Source of the DNA: Rhodopseudomonas sp. | Lineage (GTDB): Bacteria > Pseudomonadota > Alphaproteobacteria > Rhizobiales > Xanthobacteraceae | Assembly: GCA_016124795.1 (NCBI GenBank) | Contig: WGNB01000006.1 | Location: 1 to 64,000, forward strand | Direction: 5' to 3' | Length of the DNA stretch: 64,000 nt | Shown: piece by piece, positions 42,757-51,255 of the stretch | Layout: each line of letters opens with the position of its first letter | How positions within the stretch are numbered: position 1 is the first letter of the stretch | Program-made: the position numbers and the translations under genes | Notes under the pieces: generated by a model | Database searches by the model: none | What the model was told of the DNA's origin: nothing | Seen by the model: the letters and a program-made list of their open reading frames with translations, nothing else

Positions 42757-43076
42757 GCCACCTCCGGCGTCGCCACGCCGACAATCGTAGCAACGTCATG
42801 TGCCGCCTCGTGTGCCGCATCTTGAGCCGCGCCCATCGACGATGCGGTGAATTCACCGTTGTCGTCTTTGTCGCGGCCATGCAGCAGGTTGGCGATTTGC
42901 CGGTCGGTCAGCTCGTCGATCGCCTGCGTCATGGTCTCAAGCGGCGAATGGTCGAAGCGTTCGGCCGCCGCGATATCCGCGAACAGTTTGCGCGCCACGA
43001 TGGGCGACCGGCACTCGATCTTTATCGTCACCACGCTTTTGGAGGCGCTCGACGTTACATGTTTGATCGCTTTCAT
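42753..43076 (-). CDS. Phage protein of unknown function
   Basis: A 107-aa protein, MKAIKHVTSSASKSVVTIKI, with a central ELTDRQIANLLHGRDKDDNG. The ATG at 43076 lies 5 bp after the DUF3164 gene stop. A longer upstream frame to 43148 is rejected because it overlaps DUF3164 without need. No family recognised. Confidence 0.7.
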   Translation of the reverse strand: MKAIKHVTSSASKSVVTIKIECRSPIVARKLFADIAAAERFDHSPLETMTQAIDELTDRQIANLLHGRDKDDNGEFTASSMGAAQDAAHEAAHDVATIVGVATPEVA

Positions 43077-43080
43077 GGCT

Positions 43081-43779
43081 TTAGCTCCGGACCGCAGCGA
43101 GGTCGATGGTAACGGCCTGCCAGGCTGCGTCTGGCGCGGGCCGCTCATAGAAGCGGATGTATGTTTTCGAGCCGATCACCCGGATCGAATCGCGAATGGC
43201 GGACATGGCGGCCTTCCAGCGTTCGTCGGCGATCTCGACGCGCATCAACATGAACAATTCGGCACGGTTGATGCGGCCTTCCTTGTCGACGTTAAAGGCG
43301 CGCCCAACGATGGCACGGATATAGTCGTGTGAGGTCGCGCTCCATTCGTTGAGGCAGACGTCGACCAGTTGTTTGGCCGCCTGCAACTCGGGTCCAAAGG
43401 TGATGTTGTCGGCGACCTGGAATTGCACCTTCATGCAGCCGTTAAAGCTGGTCAGTTGCACGTTGCCCTTTTGGCCGCCGACCTTGGCGCCATATTCCTG
43501 CGCAATCAGCGCCTGGAACGAACCGAGGTCATCGAAACAATGGCCCTTGAAACGGTCGATCTGCGCCGATAGATCGCGGGCGAAGGCAATCATCTTGCGC
43601 ACGGTATCGTCCATCAACTTATCGATGGGCTTGATCGCCGTAAGCGGCACTAGCGACCCCTTGGCGTCCGTCATATAGCGGCTGCCGCCGCTTTCGATGA
43701 TGCCGTCGCCAACCGCGTTTAGCTGCGCCTCGGCGCTGGTGACCTGTTCAGGCGTCGGCTGTGTCGTCGTGGCTGTCAT
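43081..43779 (-). CDS. DUF3164 family phage protein
   Basis: A 232-aa protein of the kind regularly found in Mu-like early operons: YMTDAKGSLVPLTAIKPIDK, LTSFNGCMKVQFQVADNITF and GRINRAELFMLMRVEIADER are family-like. Function is unknown, possibly replication or sulfhydryl-linked. It overlaps the DnaA-like gene by 32 bp. Confidence 0.85.
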   Translation of the reverse strand: MTATTTQPTPEQVTSAEAQLNAVGDGIIESGGSRYMTDAKGSLVPLTAIKPIDKLMDDTVRKMIAFARDLSAQIDRFKGHCFDDLGSFQALIAQEYGAKVGGQKGNVQLTSFNGCMKVQFQVADNITFGPELQAAKQLVDVCLNEWSATSHDYIRAIVGRAFNVDKEGRINRAELFMLMRVEIADERWKAAMSAIRDSIRVIGSKTYIRFYERPAPDAAWQAVTIDLAAVRS

Positions 43780-44392
43780 TGGCGGTGTTGTCCTTCTGGC
43801 TGTAACCGAGCGCAGCGAGCGTGCTCGCAAGGCTTTCGGTGATGGCTTTGATCGACTGCCAGAGCGAACCGTCCAGGCTCGCGGCAGTCAGTTGTCGGTC
43901 GAATTCATCAAGTTCGGTGAGCAGCCGGCATGTCGCGCCGGCGGCGTCGTCGAGATCGAGCACCCGCACCGCCAAGGCGATAATCTGATCGGACGAAACC
44001 AGCGATGGCTCGCGCGCCAGGTCGCGGCAGATGCGATTAGCGACGGCGGTCGCATCGATATCGGCGAGCCGTGACGCCACGCTGGTACGCCCCAGCTGCA
44101 GGGCCGCATCGCGCGCGGTGTCGACCTTGAGCGCATATTCCGCGTCGGTACGGTAAAGCTCAGCGGCGGTACCGATGGCGTGCGATACTGTTGAGTAGTC
44201 GCGGCCCGAGAGATTTCGGCCGATTGTCGTCTTTTGAAGGCCGGTTAATTCATCGGCGATCAGGCAGGCGGCGTGGCGGGCTCTTGCGATCGGCTTCGCG
44301 CGGTTGGCCGAGCGCAGTTCGCGGATGCTCGGGCCAAATGCTATCGAGACGCACGACAAAACCATCGACAGCGACACCGGACTTCTGTTCAT
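43748..44392 (-). CDS. DnaA domain IV-like DNA-binding protein
   Basis: A 214-aa protein. Its first third resembles DnaA domain IV: SIRELRSANRAKPIARARHA, CLIADELTGLQKTTIGRNLS then GRDYSTVSHAI, the counterpart of GRDHTTVLHA that binds DnaA boxes. No AAA+ domain is present. It may mark phage ends or compete for host DnaA boxes. Coupled by ATGA to the preceding gene. Confidence 0.78.
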   Translation of the reverse strand: MNRSPVSLSMVLSCVSIAFGPSIRELRSANRAKPIARARHAACLIADELTGLQKTTIGRNLSGRDYSTVSHAIGTAAELYRTDAEYALKVDTARDAALQLGRTSVASRLADIDATAVANRICRDLAREPSLVSSDQIIALAVRVLDLDDAAGATCRLLTELDEFDRQLTAASLDGSLWQSIKAITESLASTLAALGYSQKDNTANDSHDDTADA

Positions 44393-44775
44393 TGCCCGCC
44401 CTCCGTCTTGATGCGCGAATGGGGGCACCCGTTGCGGCAGGCGCGCCACAACTTCGAACGGATCGACGAGGTCGCGAGGCGCGGCATCGCCTGTTCGTCG
44501 AGACATCGGTCGCGGCCGATCTCGCCGAGCACCGGGCACATAACGCATTCGTTCATCAAAGCGCCGCGCACCTTGGCTTCGATGCGTTCGAAGCCGGCCG
44601 GATATTTATTGGCGATGATGTTGCTGACCAGTCCGCCGGTATAGCCGATCCTTTTCGCAGTCGCCGCGAGCGAGGTGCGCGTTGCCTCTTCGGCCAGAAC
44701 GACGACGAAGGCTGGCGGCTCGCCGGGCCAGGCGGTGCGTGCCTTGGCGACGAAGTCGGTTTTGAGGCGGCTCAT
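44389..44775 (-). CDS. HTH-like protein with cysteine motif
   Basis: A 128-aa protein with an HTH-like TSLAATAKRIGYTGGLVSNI and a Cys cluster CVMCPVLGEIGRDRC that may bind zinc. Common position in Mu-like early operons of Rhizobiales as I recall. ATGA overlaps on both sides. Confidence 0.7.
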   Translation of the reverse strand: MSRLKTDFVAKARTAWPGEPPAFVVVLAEEATRTSLAATAKRIGYTGGLVSNIIANKYPAGFERIEAKVRGALMNECVMCPVLGEIGRDRCLDEQAMPRLATSSIRSKLWRACRNGCPHSRIKTEGGQ

Positions 44776-45404
44776 GATGCCACCTCTTGCGCCACCGGTT
44801 CGCCCATGATCTTGCGCAAGTTGCGATCGAAGATCGCCTCGGCCTTGAAGATCGTCGGCGAAAGCGGCCCGGTGTTCATGCCGGGTTTGAGCCGCCACGT
44901 GTTCATGCCGTGACGGCCCCGGCGCGGCTGCACGATCGTCAGATAGCCGGCCCCGGCGAGCAGTTCGACGTAGCGCTGCGCCGCGACTTCCTTGATCGTG
45001 ACACCGTCCGTTGTCGCGGCGTAGGCCAGTTCGCGGACATTAAACCCGCCTTTAAGCGCCCGCATCGCCCGCCACAGGCACTCTTGCTGCGACGACACGA
45101 TCACCGTGCCGTCAGCACGAATGCGCGGCGCCTCCTTCGGGTTCATGAGGAGGCGGTATTCCTTCGCCAGCGGTCGGTTGTTGAGCGAGTCCGCGGCAAC
45201 GACGCGGGCAAAGCCCGCCTTCACAAGCTTGCGCACATAGGCGCCGATCTGTGCCTGATCGGCGCAGGTTTCGGCCTCGATTTGCGGGATCGACCAAGGA
45301 AGGCCCTTGTCGTCGAGCATGCGGATGATCCGCCAATAGCCTTGCTCGCCGCGCGGCAGCTTGACGTTGAGCGCGATCCGCTCCGGCGTCGATCGGCCGG
45401 TCAT
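44772..45404 (-). CDS. Winged-helix-like phage protein
   Basis: A 210-aa protein with two helix-turn-helix-like units (GLPWSIPQIEAETCADQAQI and FNVRELAYAATTDGVTIKEV). Each is followed by a beta-wing-like segment. ATGA overlaps place it directly after the MuB-like gene, so a role in transposition or its control is possible. No family name. Confidence 0.7.
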   Translation of the reverse strand: MTGRSTPERIALNVKLPRGEQGYWRIIRMLDDKGLPWSIPQIEAETCADQAQIGAYVRKLVKAGFARVVAADSLNNRPLAKEYRLLMNPKEAPRIRADGTVIVSSQQECLWRAMRALKGGFNVRELAYAATTDGVTIKEVAAQRYVELLAGAGYLTIVQPRRGRHGMNTWRLKPGMNTGPLSPTIFKAEAIFDRNLRKIMGEPVAQEVAS

Positions 45405-46177
45405 GCCGTCACCGGACGCGTGCGCTTGAACTGCTCGATATGGCGCGGCAGCGGCGGCTCGCCAGTGAACAGAGCGCCATTGCCCCATTTGGCCAGGTCG
45501 ATTGTCTTCAGGCCTTTGTTGCGCGCCGCCTCTCCGATGCGTGAGACATTGACGACGATACGGCGGGCGCGGCCGCCCGATTGCTGGCAGATCAATTCGA
45601 GCAGATCGTCGGCGATCTCCAGCTTTGGCGCGAAGGCCTTCGCCAACTCCTGCGTATCTTCGAGATCGCATGGCTGCGCCGGCATCCAGTCAAGCACCCG
45701 GTTATGAACCCGCTCGACCGCCAGAAGTTTGCCCGGCAATTTCTCTTCGCCGATCAGAATGACCGGCACGCCGGAGTGCTCGTGCAGCTCGCGCACAAGT
45801 TCGATGAAGCCCTTGTCGACGGCCTTATCGGCCTCATCGACGATCAGTGGGCGCGACGGCTCCTCGCCAAGCGCGGCGATTGCTTCGTTGGCCATATCCG
45901 AAACCGTTAGCTGGCCACGCGGTTTGATCTGCAGTTCGCCGAGGATGGCTTTCAACAATGAGCGGCGCGTCCATGAATCGCCGATCTCAACGCGGATCGC
46001 CCGCGTCTTGTTCTGGGCGTAGATGGCGGCATAGCTTTTGCCATAGCCGGAGGGCGAACTGCACACGCCGATGCCGGGCAGATGCGGGTCGCGGTCGATC
46101 AAGCGCTGTGTCATCACCATGAAGGCGGCGACATTTTTCAGCGCGACCGGGCCGTTGACCGAAAAGGGCTTCGTCAT
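45401..46177 (-). CDS. MuB-like AAA+ ATPase (transposition target DNA protein)
   Basis: A 258-aa ATPase that would bind target DNA and activate the transposase. Walker A is SSPSGYGKSYAAIY, Walker B PLIVDEADKAVD, and VPVILIGEE carries a sensor-like residue. It has the family's C-terminal GGRARRIVVNVSRIGEAAR. It lies directly after the transposase gene in the standard A-B order. AAGGAA precedes ATG 46177. Confidence 0.92.
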   Translation of the reverse strand: MTKPFSVNGPVALKNVAAFMVMTQRLIDRDPHLPGIGVCSSPSGYGKSYAAIYAQNKTRAIRVEIGDSWTRRSLLKAILGELQIKPRGQLTVSDMANEAIAALGEEPSRPLIVDEADKAVDKGFIELVRELHEHSGVPVILIGEEKLPGKLLAVERVHNRVLDWMPAQPCDLEDTQELAKAFAPKLEIADDLLELICQQSGGRARRIVVNVSRIGEAARNKGLKTIDLAKWGNGALFTGEPPLPRHIEQFKRTRPVTA

Positions 46178-46196
46178 GGATGCGTTCCTTCTTTTT

Positions 46197-48419
46197 CTAG
46201 GCTTGTCCCGTCGCCGTGACGGGACTCTTTGTTGTTGACGCATTACTGCCGTAGGTGAGCGCGAGGCCGCGATACTCCGGCCCCTCGCGATAGCCGCCGA
46301 GCCAGAGCAGATCGTCGGACGAAACTTCGCCGCCTTCGGCCAGCGTGGCCTCCAGCGCGAGAGCCCGCTTCCACCGCTGTTGCGGTGTTTCTTGCGTGCG
46401 CAGCGGCTGGACGTTCGTCGGCTTGCTCTCGGCGCGCATCGCCGCCGCGATCGCCGCGATATCCGGCGCATGAATTGGCGCGGCGTCATCGTTGCGTATC
46501 GACGCCCGCGCCGCCGCGAGTTGCGGCGTGTCGTGCGCCTGCGCGGCGCGTGGAAATTCGACCAGCGTGCCAGCGGCGACCTGCGCCTGGCGGTGAATGG
46601 CCGGCGCCATATCCTTCGCCTTGATCGTGCGCGCTTCGCGCTTGGCATCCGCCATCCGGCCGTCGATCAGCTGCTTCTGTTGAGCGCGGGCGCGTGCGAT
46701 TGCTTCGGCTGGGTCGATGCCGAGGAGTTCCGGCGCGATGGCCTCGCCGAGGAACATCAATGCATTCGCCGAGTAGACATAGGCGCGGCCCATATCGGCC
46801 GGGTCCATGCGCACGTGCACCGTATCGCCGACGTTGAGGAAGCCGGCAATATAATGCGCGCCTTCGATACGCAGTCCCGTCTTGGTGACGGTGCGAACGC
46901 CGTCCTTGCCGGCGATCGGCGCCAGCAACATGTCGAGGGCGCGCAAGTCCTCGATCCGGCGGACCGTGCCGGCGAAGCCGGCGGCTGCGGCGAACGGCGA
47001 CAATCCTTTCAGCCCGGCATGGGCGGCATGCCCGTAATTCACCGAGCACCACTCGTCACTGCGCGCCTGCAACTCGGCGGCCGTCAACGTCACCTCGAAC
47101 ATGTCCTCGGCGGTTTCGCCGAGCCGCCGGGCGAAGCTTTTTCGGCCTTCGATCACTTTACGGTCGGCGACCGAATGGCCGACATAGCCCTCAAGCGTTC
47201 GGACCAGGCCGCGCTGATAAGTGCCGATGAAGCGCTCGACGTGGCCTTTCTGCTCCGGCGAGAACGGCGCCGAGAGTTCATGCTCGATGCCGAGCGCCGC
47301 GATCAATTGTTTGGTCGTGTGCGCGACGAAGTCGGAGCCATTGTCGGTCTTGATCCTCTCCGGCACACCCCATGCGATGATTGCCTTGCGCAACAGCAAT
47401 CCGACCGCCGAAGCGCGCGGGGTCTTCGAGACCAGGACGATGCCGCGCCGCGAGTAAATGTCGATGCAGGCATAGATGCTGTTGCGGCCGTCGACGCAGA
47501 GCATGTCCGCCGGCGACGCATCGATCTGCCAGACCTCATTGAGGCGCGTGGCCGGGTTGGCGACGCGGGCCGAAAATCGGACCTTGCTCTTGAAGCCGTC
47601 GGGGTCGCGAATAGCGGAAAGTTCGTTGCGGAACTCGTCGCGCCATATCTTTAAAGCCCGTTGAAAGGTGCGGATCGGCGGCAGCGGCAGGCGCCGCGCG
47701 CCGACTGTGATGCCATCGGCAAAGCGATCGGCCGCCAGGGCGCGAAGATGATGCGCGGTCAGCTGCGGTTGTTTGGCGATCATCGCCAGCAGATAGGTTT
47801 TAACCTCGCCGTCATTGGCGCGGTCGAGCAGCCCGGTGCCGCGCCGCGCCGCCGCGCGGTCGAATGCCAGCCCCGACGCATTGCCAATACGCACTTCAGC
47901 CCGCCAGCGCGCCAATGTGCGCGGCGTCAAGGACCGGACCTGCTGTTTGATCCAGCCGGCGACCGTGAGCTTGCCGGCATTATAAAGGTCGCAAAAATGA
48001 CGGTCGGCCCGTTTGCGGGTTAGCGCGGCGGCCTCGGCGTAGCGGTCGGTCTGCGCCAGCAGCGCCAGCCGCGCGTCGCGTGCTTCCGATGCATTGCCGG
48101 TGAGTACCGCCGCCTTGTCCTCAAGCGCTGCGTCGCGCGCGACCGACGCCGGCACGTCGATCGCTGCGACATGCCGGGCAACGTAAACGCTGCGCGCTTG
48201 CGGCGGCAGCAGGTCGAGATGATATTCGATACCACCGCCCTTACCGACGCGCGGCCTGGCGAGACCGGCCCGCGAATCCCAGCCCTGCGCTTTCGCGTAG
48301 CGCGTGACCGCGTATTTCGCGGTTGGCAGGCCCGGCAAGTCCAAAGCGGCGATCTCGGAAGCTGAAAGCCAATTCTTCAACGTGGTCGTCCCCGAATGGT
48401 CGCGCAAGACGTCAGGCAT
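46197..48419 (-). CDS. Mu-type DDE transposase (MuA-like)
   Basis: A 740-aa transposase. The N-terminal Mu-type DNA-binding unit reads LKNWLSASEIAALDLPGLPT. The catalytic core has D300 (VWQIDASPAD), D359 (KTDNGSDFV) and E395 (GHVERFIGTY) with D-35-E spacing between the second and third. A Mu-type C-terminal beta-barrel domain follows (about 530-600, VGDTVHVRMDPADMGRAYVY). All three catalytic acids are present, so it appears active. Coupled to the MuB-like gene 20 bp downstream. Confidence 0.95.
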   Translation of the reverse strand: MPDVLRDHSGTTTLKNWLSASEIAALDLPGLPTAKYAVTRYAKAQGWDSRAGLARPRVGKGGGIEYHLDLLPPQARSVYVARHVAAIDVPASVARDAALEDKAAVLTGNASEARDARLALLAQTDRYAEAAALTRKRADRHFCDLYNAGKLTVAGWIKQQVRSLTPRTLARWRAEVRIGNASGLAFDRAAARRGTGLLDRANDGEVKTYLLAMIAKQPQLTAHHLRALAADRFADGITVGARRLPLPPIRTFQRALKIWRDEFRNELSAIRDPDGFKSKVRFSARVANPATRLNEVWQIDASPADMLCVDGRNSIYACIDIYSRRGIVLVSKTPRASAVGLLLRKAIIAWGVPERIKTDNGSDFVAHTTKQLIAALGIEHELSAPFSPEQKGHVERFIGTYQRGLVRTLEGYVGHSVADRKVIEGRKSFARRLGETAEDMFEVTLTAAELQARSDEWCSVNYGHAAHAGLKGLSPFAAAAGFAGTVRRIEDLRALDMLLAPIAGKDGVRTVTKTGLRIEGAHYIAGFLNVGDTVHVRMDPADMGRAYVYSANALMFLGEAIAPELLGIDPAEAIARARAQQKQLIDGRMADAKREARTIKAKDMAPAIHRQAQVAAGTLVEFPRAAQAHDTPQLAAARASIRNDDAAPIHAPDIAAIAAAMRAESKPTNVQPLRTQETPQQRWKRALALEATLAEGGEVSSDDLLWLGGYREGPEYRGLALTYGSNASTTKSPVTATGQA

Positions 48420-48627
48420 CTTTGGTGAGCGTCGCGGCTTCGTTGCGCAGCTGCTTTGCCAGATCGGCGTGGCCGTAAGCGGCAATGGAGTTGGCGATGC
48501 TGTCGAGCGCTTCGCGGTGGCGGATCAGCTTCAGGTCAAGAATTTCCAGCGCGGCCGCGAGGTCGGTGGAGACAGCCCGGTTGCGATCCTGCCAGTGAGT
48601 GAATTTTTCACGGACGCGCTTCATCAT
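48412..48627 (-). CDS. Small helical phage protein
   Basis: A 71-aa protein (MMKRVREKFTHWQDRNRAVS) that is probably a helical bundle. Start 48627 overlaps the previous stop as ATGA, and the end overlaps the transposase start by 8 bp. No family recognised. Confidence 0.7.
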   Translation of the reverse strand: MMKRVREKFTHWQDRNRAVSTDLAAALEILDLKLIRHREALDSIANSIAAYGHADLAKQLRNEAATLTKDA

Positions 48628-48818
48628 CGCCGCGCCCTCCAGGCATCTGCGGCGCCGTGAGTATCGGCGTCGGCGTGGAATGTGATGGCGACTCCGAAAT
48701 AGGCGTGAGGAGTTTGACGCTCTGCCCGGCGCGACAGCCCATTGAGCGCGGCGCCGAAAATAGTCGCAAAGATGATGGCAACGGCGAGATCGCGGGCGAT
48801 CGTGAGTGGCGACATCAT
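48624..48818 (-). CDS. Small phage membrane protein
   Basis: A 64-aa protein with one hydrophobic helix (ARDLAVAIIFATIFGAALNG) and a basic C-terminus. ATGA overlaps on both sides. No family recognised. Confidence 0.65.
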   Translation of the reverse strand: MMSPLTIARDLAVAIIFATIFGAALNGLSRRAERQTPHAYFGVAITFHADADTHGAADAWRARR

Positions 48819-49246
48819 CTCACCGCTCGTTCGAATTGCCGCGCGAGACGAAGTGCAAACGCTGTCGGGACCAAGATATGAAGTGGTCCCGGACGATGCT
48901 CCAGCAACTCGCGACGTAGCAGAGCGTTGACGGTGCTCTCGCGGTAAACAAAGCCATCGGCGAATGGTCGATAATAAAAGCGAGTGGCGCTGTATAAGCC
49001 GGCTTCATCTAATTGGTGGCGTCGACCGTCACTCGTCACGAAGACGATATGGCCTGGCTTGTTCGCCTCGGTCATCGCTAATGCTGTCGCTTGGCTCAAC
49101 CCAAGACGATCGCGCCAAAGCGCTACAGATATTTGCATCGACTGAGTCGGTATGACGCGGTTGAGTTGCACGCGAATGCTTGCCGGATCACGCAGATCAA
49201 ATGGCCTGCGCCCCTCGATGACGATTAATCTCGGCGGGGGGATCAT
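48815..49246 (-). CDS. Phage protein of unknown function
   Basis: A 143-aa protein (MIPPPRLIVIEGRRPFDLRD). It is basic and compact. It lies in the leading part of the early operon, coupled on both sides. No family recognised. Confidence 0.7.
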   Translation of the reverse strand: MIPPPRLIVIEGRRPFDLRDPASIRVQLNRVIPTQSMQISVALWRDRLGLSQATALAMTEANKPGHIVFVTSDGRRHQLDEAGLYSATRFYYRPFADGFVYRESTVNALLRRELLEHRPGPLHILVPTAFALRLARQFERAVR

Positions 49247-49557
49247 CGGTGTGACCCCAATCTAATTTTAAGAACGCGCTGGAGACCGTGCGCAATGGCT
49301 GTAATTGACGCGCGCCAGATCGAAGGGCACGCCCGCTTTTCGGTCGCATCGCGCCCCGATGGCGCTGCTGTGATGTCACACTTCTCGGCCAACTCACGGA
49401 TGGCGTCGCGCCTGTCGCCGCGCGGTTCAGTTCCACATAGCCAGCGTGATACCGTGACCTGACTTACATCTAGGCGAGCCGCCAGATCGGCCTGAGTCCA
49501 ACCGTTGACATCGAGAAGCGCTCGCACGAGGGGCGCCATCTTTCTGGCGGTAGTCAT
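49243..49557 (-). CDS. XRE-family HTH protein, second early gene
   Basis: A 104-aa protein with a clear HTH, LLDVNGWTQADLAARLDVSQ followed by VTVSRWLCG, then a variable C-terminus. Overlaps its neighbours by ATGA. It may be a Ner/Cro-type early regulator together with the gene before it. Confidence 0.82.
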   Translation of the reverse strand: MTTARKMAPLVRALLDVNGWTQADLAARLDVSQVTVSRWLCGTEPRGDRRDAIRELAEKCDITAAPSGRDATEKRACPSIWRASITAIAHGLQRVLKIRLGSHR

Positions 49558-49769
49558 GCCGCACGCCCCGAATCAAAGAGGATGCGATCGTTCCATTTGA
49601 TGCGTCGGCGTTTTGCCTCGCTGCGAATGCGCGAGAGATGAATCAGCGCTGGCTGCCGGATGCCGCGCTCCCAGCGCGATATCGTTGGCTGTTTGACGCC
49701 GGCAATCGCCGCCATTTCTTTCTGTGTCACCTTGAGGACATGCCGGCGAATATGGAGGAGTGGTGTCAT
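49554..49769 (-). CDS. Cro/Ner-like XRE HTH protein, first early gene
   Basis: A 71-aa protein with HTH VTQKEMAAIAGVKQPTISRW. It is first in the leftward operon, facing the repressor across 35 bp, the position of Ner or Cro in temperate phages. A minus-strand -10-like CATAAT lies about 10 bp before the ATG. It likely down-regulates the repressor or its own operon. Confidence 0.85.
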   Translation of the reverse strand: MTPLLHIRRHVLKVTQKEMAAIAGVKQPTISRWERGIRQPALIHLSRIRSEAKRRRIKWNDRILFDSGRAA

Positions 49770-49779
49770 GAGCTTGTAT

Positions 49780-49830
49780 TATGCCAATTGGCATATCTTA
49801 GCAAATGAAAAATGCCACTCGTCATTTGCT
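49780..49830. promoter_or_regulatory. Early/repressor divergent operator region
   Basis: A perfect 16-bp palindrome, TATGCCAATTGGCATA (49780-49795), lies between the Cro-like gene and the repressor. A second inverted repeat, AGCAAATGA (49800-49808) and TCATTTGCT (49822-49830), spans the repressor start. A leftward TTTGCT-N16-CATAAT promoter places the palindrome in its spacer. Confidence 0.75.
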
Positions 49831-50488
49831 TGTGGATATGCCAGCCGGTATACCGGCGCCCATGGATTGGGTACGTTTATTGAGTGGGTTGAAAGATGCG
49901 GGCTGGCGGCAGGTGCCTTTAGCGCGCCGCCTTGGCGTGCACCAATCGGCAATCTCACGATGGAATGCAGGTTTGCGTGAGCCGCAAGGGGAAGTCAGAG
50001 AAAAGCTTTTGGCGCTGGCTTCGGAGGTGGGTTTAATCGATGACGCCAGACCGCCGCGCAATATGATAACGGTTGTCGCCGACATCGGTGCCGGCGCTTC
50101 TATAGACCCCGATTTCGAGCAGTTGCCGCTAGGCGGCATAGAGATCATTCAGTTACCTTACGATATCCCAGATGGCATGATCGCCTTTCGGGTTGTTGGC
50201 GATTCGATGTCACCGGCCTATGAGCAAAACGAAATTGTCGTGGTCGAGCGCGAGCAGCCATATGCCGTGGAAAACATGGTAGGTCTGCGCGCCGCAGTTC
50301 GAACAAGGGACAAGAAGGGTACACACCGGCGTTATCTTAAGCGGATAGCGCGCGGGTCTAAGACAAAACTATTTAATCTAGAGAGTATAAATGATGAGGC
50401 GGAAACGATCCGGGACGTGACAATTGTCTGGGCCAGTCCGGTGCGCCTCGTGATTCCAAATATCGGATTGCAGAGGATCAGCAAATGA
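49805..50488 (+). CDS. LexA/S24-type phage repressor
   Basis: A 227-aa repressor. The N-terminal HTH is PLARRLGVHQSAISRWNAGL. An S24 peptidase-like domain follows, with IGAGASIDPD as the linker, GDSMSPAY carrying S134, and a candidate catalytic K179 in HRRYLKRI. It would hold the prophage silent until RecA-stimulated self-cleavage. The next ATG (49838, MPAGIPAP) is an alternative start, since no clear ribosome binding site precedes 49805. Its stop overlaps the lipoprotein gene. Confidence 0.9.
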   Translation: MKNATRHLLVDMPAGIPAPMDWVRLLSGLKDAGWRQVPLARRLGVHQSAISRWNAGLREPQGEVREKLLALASEVGLIDDARPPRNMITVVADIGAGASIDPDFEQLPLGGIEIIQLPYDIPDGMIAFRVVGDSMSPAYEQNEIVVVEREQPYAVENMVGLRAAVRTRDKKGTHRRYLKRIARGSKTKLFNLESINDEAETIRDVTIVWASPVRLVIPNIGLQRISK

Positions 50489-51165
50489 ACGCCGCGCGGA
50501 TGAAGACATTGACTTTAATCGCCGGCTGCATGTTAGTCGCCTCGTCGGTTGTGGGCACCGAGGTGCAAAAACATCTTGGCTTTCGCGCTTATATGCTCGG
50601 CATGACAGAAGACGAGTTCAAGGCCACGTCTCATCCAGATGCAGGTCAGCCATGGATGACCGGCCTTGGTAACCTAATTTCGCTTTGTAGCGGCGATAGG
50701 CTGCCTAGGGGTGCAAAAATTTTCGGTGGTGATCATCTGGCCAGTACGCCTGAGTATCGGAAGGCAGCAATCAGCCGATGCGCATATTTTTATCGACGCG
50801 GAAATTTTCTCTACGAAGTGGGCGTCGGCATTGGCGCTAAAGGAGAAGCGCAGTTTTTGTTTCGAAAAAAACATCTATATTTGATCTATGTGAGGTTCCC
50901 CGAGCCGCTGTTCGAAGATGTCGTCGCCGGCCTGAAGGTCAAATATGGCGCGCCGGACGCGGACACCGCGGGCATCGTACAAAACGGATTTGGCGCAAAA
51001 GCGGCATCGCGCGCCTTGCAATGGAAACTCTCCGACGAAACAGCGACGCTCCTACAAAGAGGTTCGCGATTTAACGAAGCTGCACTCAGTATCCTTGATA
51101 AAGCCGCTAATATGCAGGCCCAAGAGGCGCTGAGAATCGCTCGCGGCATTGGCGAGAAGCTTTAG
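50485..51165 (+). CDS. Predicted lipoprotein coupled to the repressor (lysogenic cargo)
   Basis: A 226-aa protein with an N-terminal signal and lipobox-like LIAGC (MKTLTLIAGCMLVASSV). The mature part is mixed, with GLGNLISLCSGDRLPRGAKI and a C-terminal helical region. It overlaps the repressor stop as ATGA, so it would be expressed in the lysogen. Codons are more A/T-rich than the flanking phage genes. No family recognised. Exclusion or host-benefit functions are possible. Confidence 0.75.
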   Translation: MNAARMKTLTLIAGCMLVASSVVGTEVQKHLGFRAYMLGMTEDEFKATSHPDAGQPWMTGLGNLISLCSGDRLPRGAKIFGGDHLASTPEYRKAAISRCAYFYRRGNFLYEVGVGIGAKGEAQFLFRKKHLYLIYVRFPEPLFEDVVAGLKVKYGAPDADTAGIVQNGFGAKAASRALQWKLSDETATLLQRGSRFNEAALSILDKAANMQAQEALRIARGIGEKL

Positions 51166-51176
51166 GCCTTGCCGCC

Positions 51177-51196
51177 CCTGACACCTGTCAGGGTTA
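51177..51196. promoter_or_regulatory. Palindromic site upstream of the lysis genes (copy 1)
   Basis: CCTGACACCTGTCAGGGTTA occurs here and at 59100-59119 identically. The core CCTGACA-CC-TGTCAGG is a 16-bp perfect inverted repeat. Both copies precede a late gene block, 60 and 34 bp before the start codons. Confidence 0.65.
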
Positions 51197-51255
51197 TTAC
51201 GGGACTACCCCTCAAGCACTGTGCCCCCGACCGCGCGCTGCGCGCAAGTGGGGCA

